Assembly: GCA_947184155.2 (NCBI GenBank)
Contig: CAMXCT020001483.1
Location: forward strand, 51,535-115,534
Origin: Cladocopium goreaui
Lineage: Eukaryota > Sar > Dinophyceae > Suessiales > Symbiodiniaceae
Direction: 5' to 3'
DNA length: 64,000 nucleotides
Made by a program: the position numbers and the translations under genes. Under the pieces are notes generated by a model. That model searched no databases, was not told the DNA's origin, and worked only from the letters and a program-made list of their open reading frames with translations. Every line of letters starts with the position of its first letter. The stretch's first letter is position 1. Below are positions 9,195 to 21,500 of the stretch, one piece after another.

Positions 9195-9520
9195 TGTGAA
9201 CATTTCATGCATGGTATCCATGCCTGCCTTGATGTGACTTGCCTTGCATGTGCAGAGAAACCTTTCTTGCCGGTCCCATGACTGCCCAAGCACCAGTGGA
9301 GGGTTGTGGTTGCGGCATTAGGTGTTGGACACCTTGCGGTGCGGATTTGCCATAGTGTTTCGGGGAAACATTGCGGTGCGGCTGCGGTTGGAGTGTGGCA
9401 GGGACCCACTACTTTGTCTGGTTGAATATTACATAGAAGGTTGGACCATCTATCCATTTGATTCCTTGCAATTTGGGAAATTGCCAGCTACCAGGGTGAC
9501 TTGGCTCCTCGCCAATCACA
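9195..9520 (+). repeat. Terminal 3' LTR of copia element 1 (326 bp)
   Basis: Matches the 5' LTR except for two single-base insertions in the first 25 bp (AACATTTC and ATGGTATCC). It shares the 5' LTR state at every site where the middle LTR differs, and ends next to the right ATGCC target duplication. This is the true partner of the 5' LTR. Confidence 0.95.
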
Positions 9521-9525
9521 ATGCC

Positions 9526-10427
9526 AAATATATATATATATAGCAACTCTCAAGTTAGAACAGCAAAATCTTGCCAAATCATGATAACTCACTGTTCAAC
9601 ATCTTTTTGGGTGTCCGAGCTATTTATTTCCACCAGCATGGCTCAAGAGATGTGACCATCAGCAAGGGCTTGAGATCAAACATAGCTCTGGGTAATGGCC
9701 CATTTATGGATGATTTACCCCGAGGCCACCGGTACCATGGCATTTCTTATTGGGGAGGGTGAGATACACCAGAGATATGGGCAAGTAGATGGCATTAAAC
9801 ACTACCCTCGTGTAATTTGTGACATAGCTATTGAAAATACCCCATTTATCCATGGCAATATATCCAAATATCCATTCTATTGGTAATATAACCATAGTAA
9901 ATTAGATACCCTCTTGCCCATTTATAGTTAGTTGACCTATTCAAAATGGTGGATCTTTCCACTTTGCTTTTTGTATGTTTACCAGGTAAAAATCGGGTCT
10001 CTCACTGGAGCTGGTTATTCGGTGACGGTGAAAAGTCTCTTTTTTTTGAACCAAGAAAGTGTGGGAAAATTTATAGTGAATGTGACTTCATGAGAGATGG
10101 TTTTTTGGAGGAGAAAATCGGAGAAAACATCAGGTTCTTCATTTTTATTCTCATAGCCTCTGATCATCAAACATGGCTTTCTGGAAAATTCCCTGTCGAT
10201 GATCTTCCCGTTGTTCGCCAGGGCTTGGCCCAAATTGACATCAGCAACTTCCCAAGGGGAACATCCCCAACAAAATGATGTTGGTTGGTTATATCACCAA
10301 AAAAAAACGATAACATCACCATGAATCCCTGTAAATCATCATAAACTCACTGCCAGTTCACATTAAAATTGCCATAAATCATGATAAAATCAGCACCAGT
10401 CTCTATAAATTCCAATATGTTAGCGGT
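9526..10427. other. Intron-like AT-rich DNA
   Basis: Starts with a (TA)n remnant. One exon-like island on the minus strand near 10190-10240 (AAG acceptor followed by an open frame) could be a downstream amylase exon, but no donor fits clearly. Otherwise nothing recognisable. Confidence 0.4.
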
Positions 10428-10534
10428 TCCCCTCTGGTAATTTGTTACATAGCTATTGAAAATGGCCATTGATAGTGAGTTTTCCCATTTAAAATGGTGA
10501 TTTTCCGTCGTTTTTTGTATGTTTACCAGTGGTT
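10428..10534. mobile_element. Family A TIR element
   Basis: Left CCCTCTGGTAATTTG, right TATGTTTACCAGTGG, with the usual AGCTATTGAAAATGGCC and AATGGTGATTTTCC interior. Confidence 0.75.
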
Positions 10535-10601
10535 AAACCCATATCTGTGTTGCCTCAATTTGCCTCGGCTGGGTCATCCTGTTGCTGGTTCAAGATTTCA
10601 C

Positions 10602-10677
10602 CAAGTGGCCAGGGCTACAAAGCACTGCTGCTGTCCATCAGTCAAGCGGACGGCAAAGTGCCCCAAGTCTGCATTGC
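10602..10677 (-). CDS. Amylase-like gene, exon with beta-domain start (NADLGHFAVRL)
   Basis: Acceptor TCCTTTTGCTAAG, donor ACTTG|GTGAAA. Begins with 2 nt completing a codon and ends with 2 spare nt. Encodes NADLGHFAVRLTDGQQQ then CFVALAT, the position where animal amylases read WWDNG.NQ.AF.RG..G. Joins in phase to 11445-11506. Last exon I can place. Confidence 0.75.
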
Positions 10678-12487
10678 CTTAGCAAAAGGACAGAAAGAGA
10701 GAGAGAGAGAGAGATGGATGGATTGACTGATTGTCTGAGTCATTGATTTGGGGATGGGTCAAAATCTAAGCCCTATGGGACCACAGATTTAGTATATGAT
10801 TACTATTAAGCATCTAATTGTTTGGGTACCCAATTTTGACCTGTACCCATTTGATTCATTGATCTATTGATCCATGGATCGATTGATCCATTATATCTTC
10901 AGTGGCGAAAATCAAACCGAAATTTCCTGGCGAAATCATCCGTATTTCCAATGCCAAATGGCTCACCACCCCACTCATATGCCATTTATACCATCAGTGG
11001 GGTGTAAGCCAAACATATCATATAAACCATGAATATCATATGCTTTCTGAATATGCCAATCACTATGGTATTTTTTGGGATTACACCCCATTTACATAGA
11101 TATATATATATATCCCATTATACCATATTTAAAAAAAAAAAAACATCACATTTAAGCGCCAGACTGGCGATCCCATCCCCTTCCACCATCTGTTTTTTTT
11201 GTTTTTCGGGGTGTGAAAAATATCGGTTTGGGGATGATGATCATTTTGGTTGGGATGATGTTCACCATGAAATCCAAAACCCCACGGGTTTTTCAGCGAA
11301 ATATCAACTGGAAGGGATTACAAACCTGCCATAATTAGAATAGTTGATTAATGGTTTCCCAAACCTGCCATATTTTTTATATTCGGGGCAAATGACAAGA
11401 ATTCACAAAGCTGCCATTCTGGGCCCAGAAAATGCGAGAGTTACCATCATTCCAATCATTCCAGGGCTCGGTCGCGACGCGAGGTGGTTTTTGTAAGCCC
11501 AGATTACTATATACTCATAATGATGATAGTTACAAGAGTTATTATAGCATAATGTCAATAGAAGTGGTGATACATATTATCTATAGTTACAAAAAAACAA
11601 CTACAAAAACATCTATCAATAGCTATTACAGTATATCTATAGTTACATGAAAATCATCAAATGACAATAGATGGATCCACTTCAGATTCTCCAGCGATTC
11701 CGCACGCATTTCGTCGCAAGGAACTGTCTTGCGACGACCATCGAGCACTGATGGGCAGCCCACGACATGCCTTTCCATCTCGCAGGTTTCATGGTCAAAA
11801 TCCTAGAGTTTGATGCTGAAATCTTCAGTGATTCATGGGGATCAGTGGTAAACTGGCTAAAATCGATTGAATCTATTGGCCGAAAAAATGGCAATAAACC
11901 CAATTTTCCTTGGCTTTTGAAGCATCCTTGATCCCACCTAGGTGGTGGCCTTCATAAAATCCTCCCACGACGTTTCCCTAGGAAAATGATCGACAAATTC
12001 ATGGTGGGTTTTCAAGCCTTCCACCATCAATTCGTATGTAAAAACATGAGGTATCCTCCAGTAAATTAACATAGACCCTGGTAGATAGAGGTTGGAAGAT
12101 TAGTTTCCTCTAAAAAATGGTGATTTTCAGGGTCCAACTGTTAATTTACCAGAGGGTAACAATGAGATGTTGAGGTACCCGATTTTCTCACAAGCCCAAT
12201 GGCGATGGTGTTTTTTTGTTTGGTGTTCTACTTGGATGATCAGCTGGATGTGCATTACTGTAGTCATCGTGAACACCCCAATGGTTTAGCCCACTGAAAA
12301 AATATCGGATAAAAACCATTCATTTGGGATGTGATATTAGAGGGATCACTAGATACCCCGAGGTTTTAGAATGCATATACATACTTAAGCAAGGTTTTTT
12401 CCCTTCCAAGAAGGTTTTCCTTGCCAGCGCTCTATAGTTGAGTCATAGGTATCAATTCTTGAAGCGACGGCTATGTACATGTATATG

Positions 12488-12523
<36 letters not shown>

Positions 12524-15500
12524 CATAGATATATAGATATAGATATATTACCCTAATATTCATATATTCATGTACAGTGATAATTGTCTAGTACCCCTAT
12601 CTCATCTCATTATACTAGGTGCTTGATAGGTATCCAAAAGATAGGCTATCATACTCCCCAATGACCAGGTAGTACAACTCCTTACAATAACCAATCAAAT
12701 GTGATTAATTATTTAGTAACAATAATAGTGATAATCCAATCAGAATCATGATGATGATCTGATTATAATTATCGCCATTGTCATCATGATTATTATGATC
12801 TGTCTTAAATGATCATCATATTCTGACTATCACTATTGTTTAATCATTATCATTACCACTATTATTCTCAATAAATACATCAGTTCACATGACTATCATG
12901 GGGTTATGATCATCACATGGAAGTTTCTTTAAAAAAAATGAGGGATTTGATGGGATAAAATCCCAAGCTTCGTGGGTGTCAATACTAAAATGGCCTAGCG
13001 ACTTGGATGATTTGGAAGTATCCCTATTGTATCACTATTATCATCATCATTATTACTATCACTAGTGACACGTTCATAATTATTACACTTATCACCAGTA
13101 AACATATATAATTTATCATCACTGTTGAACACTATTATCACTATTATATATATATATCCATTGTAATCATATTAACACCATTATCATTATCATATATATA
13201 TATATCACCATTATACAGTATACATATTTAATCACCATGATTACCCTCTGGTAAACTAACATAGCTATGGAAAATCACCATTTTTTAATGGGAAAATCCA
13301 CTATAAATGGTCATTTTCAATAGCTATGTTAAATTACCAGAGGGTAGATCACTAGTGTCTATGGAAAAATCTGCTGACGTCACCGACACCCCGCCTGTCG
13401 AAAGTTCACCAAGCCGCCCACCCCTTCCCAGCGATGCTCGCAGACCTGAGCGCTGCGCCCGCGGGCGCCAACGCAACGAGAGAAACAGGTGGCTTTGTTT
13501 TGGAGGAAAAAAGGGGGTGGATGTTAATCAGATTTCAGAAAAATGGTGGATTTAAGATGATTTAAGATTTAAGCATATCTTAGGAAGAAAGATCTTGTTT
13601 TAACGATGTTTTAGGGGGAGAAAGAGTGGAATTTATCATGTTTTAATCACAGAACAAAGCTCGCCAGCTCAGGAATTCAAGGTCACCCACTGCAATTTTC
13701 CACCAAAAGATGTGGAAAACCATGGGAAAAACCCCGGAAACCCAATCGGAATATCACAGATCAATGTAGAAAACCGTGTTGGAAGTTGGAAGACAATCGG
13801 GGAAAAACCTCTCTTTTTCACATCATTTTTGGAATTGCAGGAGGGTATCCGCTATGAACTTTGAGTTTTGGGGCGAACATTCCCGATTTTGATGGGGGGT
13901 TCCTCTGAAACAGTACCGTTGACTGGTTTTCCTTCAGATGTTTCCAGAAAACCCTTATGAATTCCCATAATTGGGTGGATTTACCATAGGAAAATACACA
14001 AATCACCTGCGCAGCATATCCAATTTCAGGTGTTTGTTGGTTCTATCCCATGAAAAAGTCCATGAAATCCCATGGTGGATCCCATTTTTATCCGCCATGT
14101 CTCCACCATGAAACCCAGTCTCATAGTCATCCCAGAAATGACGAGACACATAGCCTTCGTACGTTTTCTCCTTGCCGTCTGGGCAGATATTGGAATGGAA
14201 TCATTTGCGGGAAAATGTGCCGGAAAACGCGCCAGTGTTTACCATAAAGCCTCCATTTATGAGGCAAATCTCCCATTTATAGATGATTTTCCCAGCTATA
14301 AACCTCCTTAAAGGGGATTTCCCAGCTAGCGGGTATGTGTAAAAATCTAGGTACAGTACCCTGGACAGTCGAAGTCAAATAGTTGGTGCTTATGATTCAT
14401 CCCTGCACGCGATCCACCATGTCCCCACAGCATAAAACATGTTTTTTTGCTGGCTGGTACTTCTGGGTGGATGTTGAATTCCTTCATTTGCTCAAAATTA
14501 TCTCATTTCACCCATCCTACTTCAATGATTCAAGGTTTTGCCCAACAAAAATCCACCAAAATCCACCATGTTTCCATGGGGAAAGTCCCATGGTTTTTGA
14601 CGCCCCATGGCGTCATGGCCCTATGGCGTCCCCGGCGTCCTGCTCCGACAAGGGGGACTGAGTCGGTGTCGGCATACACCTGCCACTGGAGGTTGGGATG
14701 ACTGGGTTAGATTCCCCCAATTGGATGGTGAAAAAAATGAATGAGATTTCGATGGTCATCATGAACATGGAGTCGTACTGCTGGGTATGGGTCACATTTA
14801 AACATAGAAAAAACGTATTCAAAATCTGGGGTACCATCCAATGATTGGAGTACCCAATGACTTGACCCATAGCCATGTGGATTTTCTGACAAAAAAACCA
14901 CATGTGCGGACACTTTTGGGACACGAATGGTAAGGGAATGGGATTTCTATGGTGATTTAATGGTGATTTAATGGTTTTATATAATGGTGATTTATATATT
15001 AAATCGTATTAAATCCCATAAATCACCATTAAAATCCCATCTCTAAATCGCGATATATTTGGTCCAAAAACCCCCGATCCTGGCCGTGGGATGGGATTCG
15101 AGTGAAATATTTGTTGCATAGCCAACTGGAAAGATCCACCATGGCTATTCAGTTCGGTAAACCATGTATTTATTTCACGATTAGGGCCATGTTCCATGGC
15201 GAACTGTTAGTCATAACCAGAGGGTATCAAATGGGGGATTCTTCTGGTCCGCCCAGCTAGAAACCTCGGCCCTGCAAGACCTTTTGGGAGGCTCTAAGAG
15301 GACACCTCCATCGAAAAAAAAACTCAAGAATTCAATCAACACATACAAACGGCTAAAAACCTTGCAGATGATATGGCAATGCTCAACGGCCAGCCAATTC
15401 TCCATCCAATTCTTCTCGGTCGTTGAACATCAGGAAGACTTTGAACCCCATCCCCCTAACATGACTGGGCCCCCCATGACTGGGCCCCCCATGACTGGGC

Positions 15501-18500
15501 CCCAAAAACGCAACAAGTCCAGTAGTACTAAACTAGTGACTTTATAGAGATGTACTTAAAATGCAAAGAGATAGATTTGCCCCAACATTCATGGAACTGT
15601 TTCCAATAAATGGAAGGGGTATACTGTCCTATTCTGGATCTATGGTGTGAAGCTGGTGTGAAGCTGAAGCGACGTCACAACTGTCGCAAAAATCTCCAGA
15701 TCTTCTGCCAGAACCAAAGCTGAAGATTTGACAAGCTGGTTGGTGGTTTTAACCATCTTGAAAAATATGAGTGCGTCACTTGGGATGATGACATTCCCAT
15801 ATCTTATGGAAAAATAAAAGTCATGTTTGAAACCACCAACCAGCAACTACAAACGAGTGTTCTCAAGAACCTTGAGTGAGTCTTGTCGCCATGTTCAACA
15901 GCAGAACAGCGGCAAAATCATTGACAGTGATTTTACAAGAACGTAGCGGAAAACTATCCATTTATAGATGTTTTTTCCCATTAAAACCTCCATTTATCAT
16001 GGATGTTCCATGGCTACGTTAAATAACCAGAGGGTATATAATGAGGATAAAATGCAGTGAGTAGTTGAGCACTCTGATGAAAATACCAATTGGCAGATTC
16101 TGAGGATTGAAACCTACTGGTCATATAATACTGGTTATACCATAGCCATATTACAATATTCCATAGGCCTAGTTATATATTACATATTTATGAACTCCTG
16201 GTTATACATATGTATATATTATGGCTATGAGTCAAGTTACCTTGTACCCCTTTTAAGTTCACCTCAAAATAGTTGGTACTGTAAATAGATGTTCCTCCCA
16301 CCTAAAATTGATAGCTTTTGACCCATCCCCATATAGGAAACCCTGCCAAGCCAAGCCAAGGGTGGCTGCTTCCATGCTCCTAGGGCCTTTTTCATCGTTT
16401 TCGGGATTTTCGGGATGAAATATGATCTTAAGCAATAAGAACACGAACGACATTGGAAAATACTAATCTTCTCATACTGTCCCAGATTTTTTCTGACTCA
16501 TCGCCAAAAAAAATTATGAGTTTGCCTGTGTTTGTTCCCAAACAAATTGGGTGTACCACAAATCAAATTTTGGATGGGTCGGATATGGGTTTGTGTGAAA
16601 TACCCAGTTCCACTGCATGGTTGAAATCACGTTCTCGTGTTGAAACTCCGGAAAAATTGTGTGTCAATTCTCAATTTCGGGCAACACCATGAGATATCCA
16701 AAAAAAATGATCCATTCAAAACCATTTTGTGCTTAATTATGATAACATTTGGGCTGAAAATAAGGTACCCTTCAATCCCGTTTTACATCATCAATTTTCC
16801 CTATGAACTGGCAATTTTATGGGTATACGCCATTTTCGGACACCCCCATGTTAGCATTACAAAAGGAACATGTACATTTTATGACCCGGCCATCGAAGGT
16901 TTCGATGGCGGCAACGCCCGCTTCATGTGCCCTCGCCTAGGTTCTTCGTCTTCAAAGAGGTACACGGGATACGGTTGGCACCTCGATCATGGTGAAAACA
17001 TGTGAAAACCCAGATGTTTTTGTTGTTCCTGTTGTTCCTGTTGTTCCGGTTGTTCCTGTTGTTCCTGTTGTTCCTGTTCCTGTTGTTCCTGTTGTTGTGT
17101 CTTGTTGTTGTGTCTTGTTGTTGTTGTGTCTTGTTGTGGGTGTGTCTTGTTGTTGTGTGTGTGTGTATCTTGTTGTTGTTGTTGTTGTGGTGGTGGTGGT
17201 GGTGGTGGTGGTGTCTTGTTGTTGTTGTTGTTGTGTCCCGTTGTTGTTGTGTCTTGTTGTTGTTGTTGTTGTTGTTCCTGTTGTTGCTGTTGTGTCTAGT
17301 TGTTGTTGTTCCTGTTGTTGCTGTTGTTCCTGTTGTTGCTGTTGTTGCTGTTGTTGCTGTTGTTGCTGTTGTTGCTGCTGTTGTTGTTGATCAACATCAT
17401 CAACATCATCATCATCCTCATCATCCTCATCCTCCTCCTCCTCCTCCTCGTCGTCACTGTTTATTTAAGCCCGTCCCATAAGCTGTCGCATTTTGTGTGC
17501 TCCCACTGCGCCCCAAGTTTGGGGGGTAAATCCTAGACATAAGCTGCAACGTTTGGAAGCAAAATCAATCCAAAAACATCTTCAAAAGAAAAACCCAAGT
17601 TGTGATCCAATAAAGACATACATTGTACATACATCTTCATCTAAGATCATCTAAGATCCAAAGGTACATCTCCATGTGAAATCCCCATAAATCAGCATAA
17701 AATCAGCATAAAATCAGCATAAAATCAGCATAAAATCAGCATAAATCCCCATAAATCAGCATAAAATCAGCATAAATCTCCATAAATCATCCATTAAATC
17801 ATCCATAAATCATCCTAAATCCCATTAAATCACCATTAAATCACCATTAAATCACCATTAAATCACCATTAAATCACCATTAAATCCCAAGGAATCAGCA
17901 TCAAATCCGCCAGTTCTCCGTAAAAACCGCAACGCGAGGTGCTGTCCATTGCCGCAGTTCCCGGGAGGACCAGCGTCCATGTTGGTGAAGGTGTAGCCTG
18001 CCTTAGCCATGGATGGCTGAATGGAAAACGAGAGCAGGAGGGAAATAAATCTCATAATATCGTAATAGGGATATTATGATATACATATAGTGAACTAACA
18101 GTTTGCTATTGAAAATGGCCATAGAAATAGTGGATTTTCCCAGCTAGAAAATGGTGATTTTCTATTGCTATGTTAGTTCACCAGAGGGTATGGGGACTTT
18201 ATTGGGATAATAACTATCATAATATCAATTAATATATATATATATATATCATATCTTTCTTCCGTTATAAGCTATAGAATAAACGTGAACGGCTGAATGG
18301 GATACCATCTGGTTTTACGAACTGTTTGCTATTGAACATGGCCATTTAGTTTTAGTTTGTTAATTTACCCATGAAACATGGTGATTTTCCCATCGTCAAA
18401 CGTTAGTTTACCGGAGGGTAGAACTAAAGGTTGCTCTTGATGATCTGTCAGCGATGGAATGGCTAAGTTAGTTTACAACGAATGATTCTCCTCTTTTGTT

Positions 18501-21500
18501 GGAAATGCGTTTCATAGAAAGGACATGAGATCTATACGGATAGTTTGGAATAGCTATAGGCTATAGTTGAGTTACTGCAATTTTGTCTCCAATTTCACTA
18601 GGCTTCATGTGGCTGATATTTGTAGTTCATGGATTCATGGGTACTATAAACCAACAAACATACCTGGGGGTCTCACCTTTTTGGAACCATACAGGTTGGG
18701 GAATTTCGTGAATTCACAGGCCAATTCGTTGAGACTAATCATGACTGCTTAGTGGTATACCTACCCCATGAAAAACCCCTCTGAAAAATGATGGAGTTAA
18801 AGTCAGTTGGGATGATGACATTCCCAATATATATATATATGGAAAAATAAAAGTCATGTTTCAAAGCACCAACCAGGAAACTAAGCACTAATAAGCACTA
18901 TCATTTGTCGGGTTTGTCTGAGAAGAATACCCCGAAAATCCACCATTCATTACCATGCTGGAATTGTCCCTATTTTCAGACGGACCCAGATTGTCATTGA
19001 CCTGCAATCGGCCCTGTATCTCCCTTATTTATATCCCTGGAGAACAGTCACATTGCTGGTGAAATGTCCACGGGTGCGCATGTTGTGAAAAATCCTGGCT
19101 GCCTCATTTGGATATCCATGTTCTGTCTATTGCTACCCTCTGGTAATTTAACATAGCTATTGAAAATGGCCCTTTATAGTGGATTTTCCCATTAAAAATG
19201 GTGATGTTCCATTGCTATGCTAGTTTACCAGAGGGTAGCTTCATTCAATCCGTGATGTGTTTGCTGATATCTTTGATTTTCTTGCTGAAAAATATGTTCA
19301 TCCTAGATACGTGCAATATCCATCTTAAACAGTATGCCTTGATTTCCTTTACCCTCTGGTAATTTTAACAGTTTGCTAGGGAAAATCATCATGTTCATTC
19401 ATTTTCAATCAGGTAAATCATCGAACTTTTTCTGGGTCATGGCTTCCATGGACATTCATCTTCCCATGACCCCCTCAATCAAACATGGCTTGCATGGGAT
19501 ATTCCATGATTTTCCCATTAAAAAACATATAAAATATATGGATTGTATGAAAATACCCATAGATATTCTTGCGCAATATTGATTTTCCCATAGATATTCA
19601 AGAGATTCTTGGCTTGCATGGGATATTAGCCTCATGGGAAAATCCCTGATACCCCAGGATGAGAAGTCCCAGAAACAAAGAGCCGTACCGCCATGCCGTG
19701 GGGCCATGCCTCGCGGACCATGAAACATGGAAAATTGATGGGGATATGATGGGATATACTGATGGAATTTAGGAAGTACAATAGAGAAATATAACGGGGA
19801 TGGGAATATGAATGGATTATTGGGGATCTACCATAAACGAAAGTTATAGCAGTTTGCTATGGTGGATTTGACCAACAAAACTTCAACAAAAACAGTTGGC
19901 CAATCTTAGCCAAGGGCCCCTGAAAATAGCAGGCAAAGTTGGACGAAAACATCCCAGGTTTACCTTACCAACAATTGGCACAAGCCAAAGGAAATTGAAC
20001 CATGAGATTCAACATGGAACCCCCCACCCCCAAATTGCACATGAAACCACAGATTCAAGGGCTCAAGGTGATTTTCCGCACTTGGGCAACTTGGGTGTCA
20101 TTAAATATGGGTTCCATGGCTTGAGTTTGGGGAACATGTTCCGCAATCAAAATGGGTGAACACCTTCGCCTACAAAGGGGGATGTGAATCCTCTGCTATC
20201 CACATCAACAAGAAAATATCGGAAAAACACCAGGAGATAGCCTGTGATCTAAGCTGCTTAGACAGAAAACCTCCGTTGCAGTGGGTATTCATCATGAAAC
20301 TATAGCTGGGGAGTTTTCCAGGCCATGAAAAAGCCACGAAGCTACCAGGCTTCTCCAGGCTTCTCTCATCATTTTCCCGATTGAAATTGCCATCGAAATT
20401 GGTGGTGCAACAACGGTGACACCAAGTGGGGCAACAGTTCTCCCAGTTTCATTTTGGGACGAATCTGATCGTCCCAGGCTTAACCAGTTCTGAAATAATC
20501 CTCCAAGCAGAAGGATTATATACCCTCTGGCAATTTGTTACATAGCTATTGAAAATGGCCATTTATAATGGATTTACCCAGCTAGAAAATGGTGATTTTC
20601 CATAGCTATGTTAGTTTACCAGAGGGTATTGCTGGCGACATATTCCCATGATTTCCCATGTTTGTTGCTTAACTATCTTAACTCACCAAAATTCTCCAAA
20701 AATCCAGGCCATGGCCACACCCAAAAAATGCTGAGCGTCCAAGAGGAACTTCTGCTGTTGGTGGAACTCCAGGCCGTTTTTGTAGGTCGGCACGAAGCGA
20801 TCCGCTTCGTAAGTCCTGATCTCTGCGAGACTGCGGCGAGATTTGATGGGACCAGATGCCTGGTGCCCGAAGCCCGAGACGCAACGCTGGGTTTTGAAAA
20901 ACCGTGTTCGAAGAAAAGGTGCAAAAAATAGGACGAACAAAAATGCTGCAGGGTAACCCATGCGTGTATTGGAGAAAGTGAAAAAAAATTGAACAAATTG
21001 GGCAGTCGCTAATTTTAGAAGGACTCTGGGGAACAGACACCGGAACACCGGATTTCCGAGGTTTGGAACACCGTTCTGTTCACGACCTGATTCCATGGAT
21101 TGGTTCTGTCGGATATTTGGGTGAAATACCGTAAACGTTTACATAACTATGGAAAAATCATGAAAAATCACCATTTTATAGCTGGGTAAATCAACGAACT
21201 ATTTCTATGGCCATTTTCAATAGCTATGTTAAATTACCGGAGGGTATGTGAAATGGAAGTGATGAATCTATCCCTGAGCCAAACATCACTGTAAAACTAT
21301 CACCAGTCTTCTAAGCTTAATGAGCTGCACCATCTTCCAGAACCAAAAAATGACTTGCTTTGCCCAGACATGTCGAAATTCAGGTGGCACCAATCAAAGT
21401 CATAAATCACCATCTGGTTGGTGGTTTGTTTCAACCCCTCTGAAAAATGATGGAATTCGTCAGTTGGGATGATGAAATTCGCATATATGATGGAAAAAAT

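Larger units (their letters stand above)
449..9520 (+). mobile_element. Copia element 1: full-length Ty1/copia LTR retrotransposon with a duplicated 3' LTR
   Basis: Order: 5' LTR (449-772), PBS (774-785), intact gag-pol (863-8791), PPT, LTR (8857-9180), a second 14-bp PPT copy, terminal LTR (9195-9520). A 5-bp ATGCC duplication flanks the whole. Domain order gag, zinc knuckle, protease, methyltransferase-like module, integrase, reverse transcriptase, RNase H is the copia order (integrase before RT). The 5' and terminal LTRs differ by two 1-nt insertions and the ORF is unbroken, so insertion was recent and the element could be active. It lies in (TA)n DNA, antisense to the host gene. Confidence 0.95.

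Noticed and set aside
11681..11802. Minus-strand exon-like island (motif CEMERHVVGCPSVLDGRR)
   Set aside because: Good borders and a protein-like frame, but inserting it between the 13.4-kb and 11.5-kb amylase exons breaks the phase, while those two join directly. May be an exon of another transcript or chance.
14630..14695. Minus-strand island after CAACCTCCAG (WQVYADTDSVPL)
   Set aside because: The neighbouring exons at 18.0 and 13.4 kb join in phase without it and no clear donor follows.
16989..17481. Cys/Val/Leu homopolymeric ORFs
   Set aside because: Translation of a GTT-type triplet repeat.
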